Below, piece after piece: positions 33,226-42,602 of a DNA stretch of 50,071 nt. The stretch lies in the NCBI RefSeq assembly GCF_000472965.1, contig NZ_AXAU01000005.1, positions 342,501 through 392,571 of the forward strand, in the 5' to 3' direction. The notes below the pieces were generated by a model that ran no database searches, was not told where the DNA came from, and was given only the letters and a program-made list of their open reading frames with translations. How positions within the stretch are numbered: the stretch's first letter is position 1; every line of letters starts with the position of its first letter. A program made the position numbers and the translations under genes. Source of the stretch: Bradyrhizobium murdochi (lineage in GTDB: Bacteria > Pseudomonadota > Alphaproteobacteria > Rhizobiales > Xanthobacteraceae).

Positions 33226-34281
33226 TCAAGCCCCCAGCCAGCGGCAGATTCGGGGCGAGGCGAGTTGCCGCACGGCGAGCAGCGCGGCGGCAGAGACGAG
33301 GGCCGTCAAGACGCAGGAAACGGCAAAGCTGGCGACGCCGCCGAGTTGGCGCAGCCCGGCGTGATCGCGCAGCGCCATCACGATGAAGATGTGCCAGAGA
33401 TAGATGAAGTAGCTGCCCGAGCCGATCCACCCGAGTAGCGGGGAGTTCGGCTGGATGGCGAACAGCGAAACGCAGAACAGGGCCGCATAGAGGAAGAAGG
33501 CGGTCGAATCGTAAGTGGCGGCGTCGCCGAGGTTGAAAATGCGCACGCTGGCATAGAACAAATAGGCGGCCAGCACGGCGCCAAGGTGCGCACGGCGCAT
33601 ATCCTGTTCGAGCAGGTCTTTGAACATTGCGGTCAGCGCGCCAAGCGCGGCAAACGAGAACCAGAACGGAATGTCGCGCATGCGGATCTCGTCGAGCAGC
33701 GCCTCCGACGCGCCGAGCCTCGACATGGCGGGATCCAAATAACTGCCGGCAAGCAGGCCGCAGCCGATCGAGAGCAGCAGCAGCGTGGTGATTCGTTGCC
33801 TTGAAACGGGTTGTTCGTCCCCGCCGGCTGCATAAACGAGCCACAGACCGAGCGTGCAGCAGACATAGACGAAGACGTAATAGTAGACGAACACATATCC
33901 CAGCCCGAACCGGGCGAGCCCCGTGCCGATGCGATGGTCCATCGCCGGATTATGCAGGGCCATGTAGATGTAGGCGGCGGCGAACGCGATCGCGTAAGGG
34001 ACCAGGGCTGCCTTCAACCGCTTTACCAGGGGGACGCGGCCGGAAAGCGCCGTGAGATATCCGGAAGCGAACAGGAACACCGGCACGCAGGGCCGCAGCG
34101 CTGCATCAAGTGATTTTGCCCAGATCGCGTCGAGCGGCTGCGGCAGCGAATGGATTCCGATCACCATCAAAATGGCGATGCCGCGCATGGTGTCGACGAT
34201 GCTATCGCGGCTTTGGGCCGTTGCGCGCGAGACGCTCAGAGATTGCGGGCTTGCTGATACGCGTTCGACGACCGTCATCAT
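33226..34281 (-). CDS. Acyltransferase family 3 protein (sugar O-acyltransferase)
   Basis: A 351-residue multi-spanning protein of the acyltransferase 3 family. Near the N-terminus RDSIVDTMRGIAILMVIGIH carries the typical Arg and catalytic-type His; about ten membrane helices follow. Such proteins acetylate or otherwise acylate sugars of surface polysaccharides, using cytoplasmic acyl donors. The ATG at 34281 overlaps the stop of the neighbouring acyltransferase (ATGA, 34281-34278); an immediately following ATG is also possible. Confidence 0.9.
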   Translation of the reverse strand: MMTVVERVSASPQSLSVSRATAQSRDSIVDTMRGIAILMVIGIHSLPQPLDAIWAKSLDAALRPCVPVFLFASGYLTALSGRVPLVKRLKAALVPYAIAFAAAYIYMALHNPAMDHRIGTGLARFGLGYVFVYYYVFVYVCCTLGLWLVYAAGGDEQPVSRQRITTLLLLSIGCGLLAGSYLDPAMSRLGASEALLDEIRMRDIPFWFSFAALGALTAMFKDLLEQDMRRAHLGAVLAAYLFYASVRIFNLGDAATYDSTAFFLYAALFCVSLFAIQPNSPLLGWIGSGSYFIYLWHIFIVMALRDHAGLRQLGGVASFAVSCVLTALVSAAALLAVRQLASPRICRWLGA

Positions 34282-35435
34282 GTGCTCTCCTGCCGCGTGA
34301 TCGCCGGAGACGGCACATGTTTGAGGGCGCGGCGGTCGTAAGCTTCGGTCAGATATCGCCGCAGCGGCGTTTCGAACGTGCGCAGCGAGACGACGCTCGC
34401 AAATGCAAGAACGGTGATCGCCACTGGCGCCAGAATCAGCCGTTCATGCTCCGACAAGGAAAGCAGGCGCGATCCAAAGGTGATGACGACGGTCGCGACG
34501 GGAATATGCAGCATGTAACAGGAATACGTCAGCGCCGACCAGCGATCGAAGCCGAGCCGCGACAGCAGCGTCTCACGTCCGGCGCAGTCGGCCTGAATCG
34601 CAAGCATTGCGATGGCGTAGATCGCAAGCAGCGCGGTCGTCGTTGGCAGCAGGGAGCCGAGTACAATAAAACCCGCCAGCGACGTCGCCAGCGCGCCGGG
34701 CATCGCGGGCCAACGCGCGATCCGGTCGCGAAACAGATAGCCGGCCATACCGAGATTGAAGGCAGGCAGCGCCCTGAAGGCGCCGCCTTGGTTGATCCAG
34801 TCGGCCCAGGGTGCCGTTTCGGCAGCCGACGCCCAAAGGGAATTGGCAAGAGCGGCAAGGACCACGAGCGCAATAACCGCCTTCTTGCGACGTTGCGCAA
34901 TCAACGCGACCAGCGGAAAAAGCAGATAGCAAAACATCTCCGCCGAGAGCGACCAACTCGGGAAGTTGAACGTCAGGCGCTCGCCAATGAACGCGTGAAG
35001 CAGCAGGAACTGCGCAGGCAGATCGGAAAGCGGATAACGGGCCGGGTTGTCCGTTCGGGCGGCGCCGAAATGGAGTGCGCCGGCAAGCGCCACATAGAAG
35101 GCGAGCGTGGCGAGATGCAGCGGATAGATGCGGGCGAGGCGGCGCCACAGGAAGCGGCCGATCGATGCGGCATCGTCGACGCGGCCAAAGTATTGACGGG
35201 CAATGACAAAGCCGGAGACCACAAAGAACAGGTCCACGAACAGATTGAAATGCCAGGTGTGCGCGACCATGAAACGGCCGACGGGCAAGTCCTTGAAGTA
35301 ATCGGAATAGTGAAGGATCACCACGGCGCCGGCCGCGATGATCCGCAATCCATCCTGGTGCCTTGTGGCGCTGGTGTCATGCAAGGCGGCGGTACTCCGG
35401 AGTAGCGCTACCCTGGAGGTGGGCAAGGCGGGCAA
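34278..35435 (-). CDS. Acyltransferase family 3 protein (sugar O-acyltransferase)
   Basis: A 385-residue acyltransferase 3 protein. DGLRIIAAGAVVILHYSDYF gives the family's N-terminal Arg and His, and FNLFVDLFFVVSGFVIARQY with WRRLARIYPLHLA are classic. About ten transmembrane segments are visible. As annotated, its ATG at 35435 overlaps the GT4 gene by 59 bp; a TTG at 35384 after GGAG would overlap by only 8 bp and still keep the family N-terminus. Two different acyltransferases in tandem suggest acylation at two positions or with two acyl groups. Confidence 0.92.
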   Translation of the reverse strand: MPALPTSRVALLRSTAALHDTSATRHQDGLRIIAAGAVVILHYSDYFKDLPVGRFMVAHTWHFNLFVDLFFVVSGFVIARQYFGRVDDAASIGRFLWRRLARIYPLHLATLAFYVALAGALHFGAARTDNPARYPLSDLPAQFLLLHAFIGERLTFNFPSWSLSAEMFCYLLFPLVALIAQRRKKAVIALVVLAALANSLWASAAETAPWADWINQGGAFRALPAFNLGMAGYLFRDRIARWPAMPGALATSLAGFIVLGSLLPTTTALLAIYAIAMLAIQADCAGRETLLSRLGFDRWSALTYSCYMLHIPVATVVITFGSRLLSLSEHERLILAPVAITVLAFASVVSLRTFETPLRRYLTEAYDRRALKHVPSPAITRQEST

Positions 35436-36450
35436 TCAGGCTGATGACGTTCTCGCGATCGCCGCGGGCCAGATCGTTCCAGCGCGTCAGATTTCGTAGT
35501 GCCTGCGCCACGTATCGGGCGCGCCAATCCTCGTTGGAGAGCGCAGCCGCAATCCGCGCGGCCGCCGCAGCAGGATCCGCGGTATCGATGTAGATGCCGG
35601 ACTCGCCGAGCACCTCGCGAAAGATGGAGGCATCGGGGGCGATGATCGGCAGGCCGGCGTATTGCGCCTCCAGCAGCGGCAATCCCAGGCCTTCGTCATG
35701 GGAGGTGCAGATGAACAGATCGGCGGCGTCAAGCAGTTGATTGACACGGTCGGCGGACTGATATCCGTGCAGCGTAACGCCCGGCTGCTTCTCGAGGGCT
35801 TGCCAGTCGTTACCCCATCCCGGCCTTCCGACGATATCCAGCGTAGCGTCGGGAAATCCCTGCATGCGCAGAGCGTCGAGGACTTTCGCCGCCGCTCCAA
35901 AATTCTTGCGCGGCTCGACCGTGCCCAGCGTGATCAGCCGCAGCGGTTGGGGCCGCGCGCTCCGTTCGCCGCGCTGTCCGGGGTCGAGGCCGAACACGTT
36001 GCGCACCGCGGGACGATAAAGCGTCACTTCGGCATCGGGCCGGCAATGCGCGGCAAGTTTGCGCCTGGTATCGCCGGAGTTGGCCAGAAAGCGCGGATAG
36101 TGTCGCAGCGCGAGCCTGAAGGGACCGGCCATGTAAAGTCGCGCCCGCATGTTGAGCTCGGCGCGCCGCGTGATCAGGAAATCATCGTGGATATAGGGCA
36201 GCACCCGCGATGCGAACGGCCGCAGCAGCGGGCTCGGCGGAAAGCCGGGACAGAGCAGGATCGACGACGAAGCGGCGAGCCGCATCGGCAGGCCCAGGGT
36301 CTGCGTCGTCAGCATCTGGCGAAGACCCTTCGCCGTCACCGGCACGACATCGAGCGGCGCAAGCGCTGCGGCGGAGAACAGCTCCAGCGTAATGCGTTCG
36401 AGACCGGTGACGTGACGTCCGAGGTGGGTGTTGTCGACGTAGATGGCCAT
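35377..36450 (-). CDS. Glycosyltransferase family 4 protein
   Basis: A 357-residue GT4 enzyme starting MAIYVDNTHLGRHVTGLERI. The donor domain shows LITLGTVEPRKNFGAAAKVL and the EX7E motif in HDEGLGLPLLEAQYAGLPII. The ATG at 36450 follows the polymerase stop by 20 bp. The 131-codon extension upstream to 36843 reads through the polymerase in another frame and is Arg/His/Pro-rich, so it is rejected. Likely adds a mannose-like sugar, but the donor is not proven. Confidence 0.92.
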   Translation of the reverse strand: MAIYVDNTHLGRHVTGLERITLELFSAAALAPLDVVPVTAKGLRQMLTTQTLGLPMRLAASSSILLCPGFPPSPLLRPFASRVLPYIHDDFLITRRAELNMRARLYMAGPFRLALRHYPRFLANSGDTRRKLAAHCRPDAEVTLYRPAVRNVFGLDPGQRGERSARPQPLRLITLGTVEPRKNFGAAAKVLDALRMQGFPDATLDIVGRPGWGNDWQALEKQPGVTLHGYQSADRVNQLLDAADLFICTSHDEGLGLPLLEAQYAGLPIIAPDASIFREVLGESGIYIDTADPAAAAARIAAALSNEDWRARYVAQALRNLTRWNDLARGDRENVISLIARLAHLQGSATPEYRRLA

Positions 36451-36470
36451 ACGAAAGGGAATCCTAAAGT

Positions 36471-37871
36471 TTATGCCAGAACGGACCGATAGGTGACAGG
36501 CGCGCGGACTTGCGGGGGCACGGCGATGCGCCGCTGCTCGCGCGGCAGCAGGACCGAAATGAGGATGACGAACTGCGCAAGCTGAATGTTCTTCGACGAG
36601 AAGCTTACCGAACTCGCGGCGATGACGATGATCAGCAGCACGATCGCCCATGCAGCGGCGCTCGAACGGCGCAGCAATTCGACGAAGAAGCAGATCAATC
36701 CGATCGTCAGAACGACGGTGTGGATGAGGCCGAACTGGACGATGGCGGAAATCCAGAAGTTCTCGATGCCGTAGTTGAGGCCGAGCTGCGACTGCAACGC
36801 ATTCACCCGGACCGGGTTGGGACCGAGGATCAGTTCGTTCCAATCGAAATGCGAGAGCAGGTTGAAGGTGGCGAAGCGCGCCAGCGCGCTGCCCTTATCA
36901 GAAGAGAAGCGCAGCAGCATCTTGTCGAAAATGCCGAGGTCGAGCGCGGCGAAGACGATGGCGCCTGCAGCGAACAGCACGCAGATGGCGAGAATGGCCG
37001 CGGGAAGCTGCGTTCGCTTTCCCTGTATCAGGCGCACCATCTCGAAGGCCCCGATCAGCCCGAGGACTCCCAGTACCGTGACCAGCGCCGTTCGGCCGCC
37101 GAACGCCATCAGCGATCCCAGGCAGAACGCGATCAAGGGCAGCCGCAGCAGGATCGGCGGACAAATCGCTGGGCGAAGCGCCAGCGCCAGCACGTAGCCG
37201 CCGACGATACCGGATGCCGTGAGCGGGTGACCCAGCAGCGCCGCCGAGCGCCATTCGCCCATCACCACGACGTCGCCGAGCGTCAGCGGGATCAGCCGAT
37301 GGCCGGAGAAATATTCATAATATCCGAGCACGACATTCAGCAGGATCGTCAGGTGAATGGCCCAGGCTAGCGGGCGCCTTTGCGCCGGCGACAACTGCCA
37401 CATCACCATCGCGATCAGGATCGGCAGCAGGAACGTGTCGATGATGACCGTGAACGGGCGTGCGAGCACGATGACCTGGACCAGCAGAAACAGCCAGCAG
37501 AGCAGATACGCCAGCAGCAGCTTCGACTCGGAAAACATCCGGTTGATCTCGCCGACCGGTCCGCGGCTGCGCATCAGCAGCAGGGAGAATGCCAGCAACG
37601 TGAAGTAAGTCACCGGGTGCAGCTTTTCTAAAAAATTTCCGCCCGACGTCAAATAGTGGATCTTCCAGTTGGTCAGCACGGAGGACGAGAGCGTGAAGGT
37701 CGCCATGACGGCCAGCAGCATCAAGCCGGTCGCGATCCGTTCGATGAACGCGTCGGCATTCGCGACGCGCCCACCCATAGGGGAAGCTGCCCGCACTGCC
37801 GGTGAAGCAGGGTGGCGCGGATGCACCCGTGCGACACCGGCCGATCCGTTCAACGGTCCGCGCGCTCTCAC
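36471..37871 (-). CDS. Wzy/VpsF-like polysaccharide polymerase
   Basis: A 466-residue integral membrane protein with ten or more hydrophobic segments (for example FIERIATGLMLLAVMATFTL and LPLIAFCLGSLMAFGGRTAL) and a larger loop including SSDKGSALARFATFNLLSHF, the type of loop found in O-antigen polymerase/ligase-like proteins. It resembles the VpsF family. The start is probably the GTG at 37871, which overlaps the stop of the Wzc-like gene (GTGA) and follows GGAG by five bases; an ATG at 37778 would remove 31 residues. It would polymerise flipped repeat units in the periplasm. Confidence 0.87.
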   Translation of the reverse strand: MRARGPLNGSAGVARVHPRHPASPAVRAASPMGGRVANADAFIERIATGLMLLAVMATFTLSSSVLTNWKIHYLTSGGNFLEKLHPVTYFTLLAFSLLLMRSRGPVGEINRMFSESKLLLAYLLCWLFLLVQVIVLARPFTVIIDTFLLPILIAMVMWQLSPAQRRPLAWAIHLTILLNVVLGYYEYFSGHRLIPLTLGDVVVMGEWRSAALLGHPLTASGIVGGYVLALALRPAICPPILLRLPLIAFCLGSLMAFGGRTALVTVLGVLGLIGAFEMVRLIQGKRTQLPAAILAICVLFAAGAIVFAALDLGIFDKMLLRFSSDKGSALARFATFNLLSHFDWNELILGPNPVRVNALQSQLGLNYGIENFWISAIVQFGLIHTVVLTIGLICFFVELLRRSSAAAWAIVLLIIVIAASSVSFSSKNIQLAQFVILISVLLPREQRRIAVPPQVRAPVTYRSVLA

Positions 37872-40189
37872 CGCGCCGCTCCGGCATGCAGGCCCGCGGT
37901 ACCGTATGGCTTCAGGTAGGCCGAGCTGCGGTAATAGTCATAGAATTGCAGCCGGCTGAGATCGACGCGGGTGAGCACCGTTCCCATGATCCGGTCACTG
38001 ACGGGGGACAGCAGGTCCATGGCATGGGACAGCACTTCGCGGGGGGTCTGGTCCCACGCGAGTGCCAGGATGATGCGATCGGACAGTTCGGCGAGCGCGC
38101 GGCCATCGACCAGGGGCACCAGCGGCGGCGAGTCGATCACGATCAATTCGTAGCGGTGGCGGAAATAATCGAGCACGTCGACGATCCGGTCGGAGAACAT
38201 CAATTCGGTGATGAACTCGACCTGCTTGATCCTGGTCGACGGCAACACAGAGAGCCCGGTGCTTTGATCCACGAGGACGGCGTGTTCCGGGGCGACGTGT
38301 CCGATCGCGACTTCCAGCAGTCCGGCTTCGGTGCGCGGACACAGGGAACGGGTCACTTGTGGATTGCGGAGGTCCCCATCGATGAGCAGCGTTCGGATGC
38401 CAAGAGTCGCCAGCGACTGCGCCAGGTTGATGGCAAGCGTTGTTTTGCCCTCGCTGTCGAGCGCCGAGGTGACCTGCACGACCTTCACCGGCTGCGCCCG
38501 CATCGTCCGTTGCAGCGACAGGCGGACCGCGCGGATGGCCTCCGCGAAGAACGTGCCAGGCTCGTCGATCGCGTAACGCGTCAAAGGCGGCTGCAACGCC
38601 GGCGGCAGCAGTTTGGTGGTCTTCGGATCGTAGTTGTCCAGTTCGCTGCGTCCGCGCCGCGCGAGACGGGCCAGCTCTCGCGTGCCGATCAACGGAACCG
38701 CGGCAAGGGCCGGGACACCCGCAATGGATTCGGCCTGTTCGAGTGTCTTGATGCGGCCGTCGAGATAGTCGGTGAGGAAAGCCAGCACGCTGCCCGCCCC
38801 GAGCCCGAGCATCAGGGCAAGCCCCAGGATCAGCATCGTCTTGGGTGACGACGGCCTGATCGGGATGCTGGCCTTGGTCACGATCCGGGAATCCGGCATC
38901 TCCAGGCTCTCTTGCGCGGTGGTCTCCTTGGAACGCGCCAGATAGGATTCGTAGAGTGTGCGGCTGGCTTCGGCCTCGCGCTGCAGTTCGCGTAAGCGTA
39001 CCTGCGCCTGGCCGGAGGAAGTGGACACGCCCTGGAGCTTGTCCAGGTTCTGCTGCAGGGATGTCTCGCGGGAACGCGCGACGTCGTAGTCGTGCTTGGT
39101 GCTGTCCAGTATCCGCCGGATTTCGTCGTTGATCAGCTTCTGCGTGTCGCGCCGCTGCGCCCGCACATTGGCGACGAGGGGATGACGCGCGCCGTATTTG
39201 CTCGACAGATCCGCCTCGTTCTTGGCGATGTCGGCATATTGCGTGCGCAGCTTGGTGATCATTTCCGAGGAAATGGCCGCGTTGATGCCGCCGGGATCGC
39301 CGCCTGATTTCGCGATGTCCTGGACCTGCTCGTATTTTGCCCGCGCCTCTGCCGTTTGCACGCGTGCGGCGATCAGCTTGTTGTTGAGGTCGGTGAGCTG
39401 CTGGTCGTTGAGGGTTACGCCCTGCGAGACCATCAGGTTGTTGGCGGAGCGATAATCCTCGACCGCTTTCTCGGACGCAACGACTCGCGACTTCAACTCC
39501 TCGATCTGGCCGTTGAGCCAGTTCGCGGCAATGCGCGTGGCGTCGTGTTTGGCGCGGACCTGCTCGTCGAAATAAGCGTCCGCAACCGCGTTGGCGATGG
39601 TTGCGGCCTTCTGCGGCGATTCCGAGTTGACGGCGATGTCGACGAGGAAAGTGGTGCCCTGCCTTGTTACCTTCATCCGTCTCTGAAGGATCTCGACCGA
39701 CCGCGCCCTGGCGGCATCTTCGGCGCTTGCACCGTCGCCTGGCCCGCTGCTGCTGAACATGCTGAACAGCCGTCTGATCGGATCAAGCAGGCCCGGTTTG
39801 GGTTTGAATTCCGCATCCTCCGTCAGCTTCAGCTTGCCGACGACGCGCACCAGGATCGCAACCGACTGAATCAGCAGCGTCTGGCTTTCGATGGTTGCAT
39901 CGTCGGTGCCGAAATTCGACAGCACGGACTGGTTGGTCTCGACGACATTGGCGCGGCGCGGATCGACCAGCACGGTCGACGTCGCCGTATATAAAGTAGT
40001 CGTGAGCATCAGATAGGTCAGCGCCAGCCCGAGCAGGACGGCGACCGGTAGTACCACCAGCCTGTAGCGACGGCGCAGGATGCGGCCCATCTCGCGCAGA
40101 TCGACGGTCGGATACTGCCAGCTTTCCGCGGGACGAACCGGAGGCTCGTCGGGGACCACATAGGGCAGGTCAGAATTGCGCTGTAACAT
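37868..40189 (-). CDS. Wzc/ExoP-like polysaccharide co-polymerase and tyrosine autokinase
   Basis: A 773-residue inner-membrane protein. An N-terminal Wzz domain (about 30-130) with transmembrane segment 1 (LVVLPVAVLLGLALTYLML) is followed by a long coiled-coil periplasmic part (about 190-430), then segment 2 (TMLILGLALMLGLGAGSVLA). The cytoplasmic kinase has Walker A TSALDSEGKTT, Walker A' LLIDGDLRNP and Walker B YELIVIDSPPLVPLVD. The C-terminal tyrosine cluster is QFYDYYRSSAYLKPYG. This single-chain form is the ExoP/Wzc arrangement that controls chain length and couples polymerisation to export. It overlaps the beta-barrel gene by 20 bp. Confidence 0.95.
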   Translation of the reverse strand: MLQRNSDLPYVVPDEPPVRPAESWQYPTVDLREMGRILRRRYRLVVLPVAVLLGLALTYLMLTTTLYTATSTVLVDPRRANVVETNQSVLSNFGTDDATIESQTLLIQSVAILVRVVGKLKLTEDAEFKPKPGLLDPIRRLFSMFSSSGPGDGASAEDAARARSVEILQRRMKVTRQGTTFLVDIAVNSESPQKAATIANAVADAYFDEQVRAKHDATRIAANWLNGQIEELKSRVVASEKAVEDYRSANNLMVSQGVTLNDQQLTDLNNKLIAARVQTAEARAKYEQVQDIAKSGGDPGGINAAISSEMITKLRTQYADIAKNEADLSSKYGARHPLVANVRAQRRDTQKLINDEIRRILDSTKHDYDVARSRETSLQQNLDKLQGVSTSSGQAQVRLRELQREAEASRTLYESYLARSKETTAQESLEMPDSRIVTKASIPIRPSSPKTMLILGLALMLGLGAGSVLAFLTDYLDGRIKTLEQAESIAGVPALAAVPLIGTRELARLARRGRSELDNYDPKTTKLLPPALQPPLTRYAIDEPGTFFAEAIRAVRLSLQRTMRAQPVKVVQVTSALDSEGKTTLAINLAQSLATLGIRTLLIDGDLRNPQVTRSLCPRTEAGLLEVAIGHVAPEHAVLVDQSTGLSVLPSTRIKQVEFITELMFSDRIVDVLDYFRHRYELIVIDSPPLVPLVDGRALAELSDRIILALAWDQTPREVLSHAMDLLSPVSDRIMGTVLTRVDLSRLQFYDYYRSSAYLKPYGTAGLHAGAAR

Positions 40190-41591
40190 TCATTCCTACC
40201 AGGTGTTTGTCGAAGCTGAAGACGGGAACGTCGCTGTCGCGCTTGGTGTAGCGGTAGTAGGCGGAAACGGCGCCGAAGCGGTTGATGAGATATTTGACCC
40301 GCGTGTCTGATGTCAGCACGTTGTCCTTGCGGACCTGGCCGAAGAACCGGTCGTTCTCGTAACCGCCCGCCAGCGATACGATCACGTTGCGCCGCAGTTC
40401 GTAGTCGACGCCGAGTTGAACCGCATTCGCAAGCACGCCGGTGGCGCTGGTGTCGGAGGTCTGCGTGACGAGCTGTTCGGCATTGAAATGCACGTCGAGC
40501 AGGCGGGTGGGTCGCCATGTCAGCCGCGCACGATAGGAAGGACCTTCGACCATGCCGATCGACGGATCGTCGAAACGCTGTTGGACGTAACCGGCGCCGA
40601 ATTCGCCGGTGACAAGGTTGCTCAGCCCGACGGTGATGCCGGACAGCGCGCGATAGCCCTGCGAATCCAGAGTATGGCCCGGCGTTCCCCTGATATCGCG
40701 CTGATTGCCTTCCACGCCGCCGAACCAGCCGAGGGTGGAAGAGATCGCATAATCGATCCGGCTGTGCAGTGCATAGATCTGCCCGTCGCGGGCATCCTGG
40801 TTGATGATGGTGCCGTCCTGCGCGCGCGTCGATTGGAAGTCGTAGGAGTCGGTTCGGAAGCCGATCGAGGTCGTCAGCCGGTTGAACTCCCTGCGCAACG
40901 TGACGTCGCCGGACATCAGGTTATACGGCGTTGGCGATATGGCGTTGCTGGGCGAACCGAGCGTGCCGACGCCTTCGTTCAGATGTGCGACCTGAAAGCT
41001 GCCCAGCAGCATCGTGTCTTTCGTAATGTCGAGCCAGCCGTTGCCCTTCAGGCTGCCATTGGTCTGGTTCAGGCTCGAATTCTGGCTGTAGAGCGTCTGC
41101 TGCGCATTCAGCTTCAGATCAACGCCATGCCGTCCCCATAATGAGTGCGCGCGAAGGGTGGGCTCGATCACCGCCGCGATGTCGGAACGCTTGGTGGTGT
41201 TCGAGGCAAAGACGTTGCTGTCGTAAAAAGTGCCGGCGGTCAGCGACGGGTTGAACATCCAGGAGCCGGCGCGAATGCCGACGGGTTCATAGCCAGGCTG
41301 TTGTCGCTTTTTCACCGGCATGTCCTCGGGCGGTATCTCTTCGCGGTTGTCCGGATCGGTCCTGTCCGGCAGCGATGACGGCTCAAAGATTTTCTGCGCG
41401 TTCCAGGGTGAAGCGAACTCTCCGCTGGTCCACGGAATGGCTTGTGCATTCGCGGACGATCCGAGACCGAGCAGGATGACTGCCGCCGGAGCGGGCAACA
41501 GGTTGAAGCTGAAGCGGCCGGGCACGCCTATGGAATGCGATCGCTCTCCGCGTCGCTCAGATGTATTCTGCGATGCAGACTCGAATCCCAT
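40170..41591 (-). CDS. Outer-membrane beta-barrel protein of the polysaccharide locus
   Basis: A 473-residue outer-membrane protein. An N-terminal signal region (FNLLPAPAAVILLGLGSSANAQA) precedes a proline-rich linker and a barrel starting NPSLTAGTFYDSNVFASNTT, the hallmark of beta-barrel proteins often found in exopolysaccharide clusters (VpsM-like). It ends in a terminal Phe (LVGMNVTAQF). The ATG at 41591 (MGFESASQNT) is chosen; upstream ATGs in frame would extend a Ser/Arg-rich stretch. It probably assists secretion through the outer membrane alongside the Wza-like exporter. Confidence 0.87.
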   Translation of the reverse strand: MGFESASQNTSERRGERSHSIGVPGRFSFNLLPAPAAVILLGLGSSANAQAIPWTSGEFASPWNAQKIFEPSSLPDRTDPDNREEIPPEDMPVKKRQQPGYEPVGIRAGSWMFNPSLTAGTFYDSNVFASNTTKRSDIAAVIEPTLRAHSLWGRHGVDLKLNAQQTLYSQNSSLNQTNGSLKGNGWLDITKDTMLLGSFQVAHLNEGVGTLGSPSNAISPTPYNLMSGDVTLRREFNRLTTSIGFRTDSYDFQSTRAQDGTIINQDARDGQIYALHSRIDYAISSTLGWFGGVEGNQRDIRGTPGHTLDSQGYRALSGITVGLSNLVTGEFGAGYVQQRFDDPSIGMVEGPSYRARLTWRPTRLLDVHFNAEQLVTQTSDTSATGVLANAVQLGVDYELRRNVIVSLAGGYENDRFFGQVRKDNVLTSDTRVKYLINRFGAVSAYYRYTKRDSDVPVFSFDKHLVGMNVTAQF

Positions 41592-41887
41592 CACCCATCC
41601 CTTGCGGGAACGCGAAGGCGGCGAACACTTATCGGGCGAGGCCCATCGCTCAAATAATGATCGTCGACTGCGCATAAGAACGGCAGGCCTCATACTCGGT
41701 ACGCTGGCGCAAGGTTTTTGAGTTGTGAGATTGAAGTGATGCGCTCGCTTGCAACGCGCCTTGCCGGAAAAAGTTTTCCTCGCGTCGCAAAATATTTCGC
41801 ATCTGCAAAATGCGAACTGTGACAACAGCGCAACATGCGCCATCATCCACTCATGAGCGGCATCACCTCACCTGCAATTCCGAAACG
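41592..41887. other. Gap between the exporter and beta-barrel genes
   Basis: About 296 bp with no supported gene. The ORF on the plus strand here is antisense. It may hold a secondary promoter for the beta-barrel and Wzc genes; around 41760-41830 it is A/T-richer, but no confident site is visible. Confidence 0.35.
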
Positions 41888-42475
41888 CTAGAAGTAGCGC
41901 TCCGGAACCCTAATATTGTCGCCGGGATAGACCGGAACGGGAGCATCGAGAGGGTGAGTCTCTTCCACACCTGCACCTGCACGGCGGAGATAGACCTTGC
42001 TTTCGTTGGCGCGGTACGTGAATCCGCCGGCGCTTGCGATCGCGTCCATGACCGTCAACCCATTGCGGTATGGATATTCGCCGCTCTTCTTCACCTCGCC
42101 GAGGATGTAGTACGGGCGATACTGCGCGATCTCGACGTTGACGCGCGGATCGCGCACGATTCCCTTTGCAAGCGCGGATGCTATCGCTTTTTCAAGCTGC
42201 CGCGTCGTGGCGCCTGCAGCTTTGATGTGACCGGCGAGCGGAATCGAAACTTGACCGCCGTTGTCGATTTCATACTCGCCGGTGATGTCAGGTTCGCCGT
42301 AGACTTTCAGCCTGATTCGATCGTTCGGGCCGAGAACGTAACGGTCCGCAGACGCTGCGGATGGTGGCGTTTGTGCTGAAGCACGAATTGAAAATCCGGC
42401 ACTGATGCCGGCAACTACAAGGACGAAGAGAAGAGAGGGAAGCGTCGGGCCGGCGCTGAACGACCGTTGCTGCAT
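41888..42475 (-). CDS. Wza/ExoF-like polysaccharide export protein
   Basis: A 195-residue periplasmic/outer-membrane export protein. A signal peptide (LPSLLFVLVVAGISAGFSIR, cut near ASAQ) is followed by a polysaccharide export domain (YVLGPNDRIRLKVYGEPDIT and GGQVSIPLAGHIKAAGATTR) and one SLBB-like segment (YYILGEVKKSGEYPYRNGLT). No lipobox Cys is visible, so it may not be lipidated like E. coli Wza. It is the first gene of the long minus-strand arm, about 300 bp upstream of the beta-barrel gene. Confidence 0.94.
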   Translation of the reverse strand: MQQRSFSAGPTLPSLLFVLVVAGISAGFSIRASAQTPPSAASADRYVLGPNDRIRLKVYGEPDITGEYEIDNGGQVSIPLAGHIKAAGATTRQLEKAIASALAKGIVRDPRVNVEIAQYRPYYILGEVKKSGEYPYRNGLTVMDAIASAGGFTYRANESKVYLRRAGAGVEETHPLDAPVPVYPGDNIRVPERYF

Positions 42476-42578
42476 GGCTGCATCTCCATGAATGCACGTA
42501 ACAGCCGCGGATCATATGGAAGCAAAAACGGCGAAAGAATGTGATGACGAAGTTCCATGTGCCCAATATGCGCGCACG

Positions 42579-42587
42579 CGTTAACGA
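42579..42587. promoter_or_regulatory. CGTTAACGA motif upstream of the exporter gene
   Basis: CGTTAACG is a perfect 8-bp palindrome, here followed by A. It lies about 105 bp upstream of the exporter start, in the short promoter-bearing gap before the minus-strand arm. The same nonamer occurs upstream of the plus-strand arm at 43902-43910. A role as a shared operator is only a suggestion. Confidence 0.3.
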
Positions 42588-42602
42588 AACGTTGCATGCG
42601 AG

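Noticed and set aside
36451..36843. In-frame N-terminal extension of the GT4 gene
   Set aside because: It reads through the polymerase gene in another frame, is Arg/His/Pro-rich and precedes a good family N-terminus at 36450.
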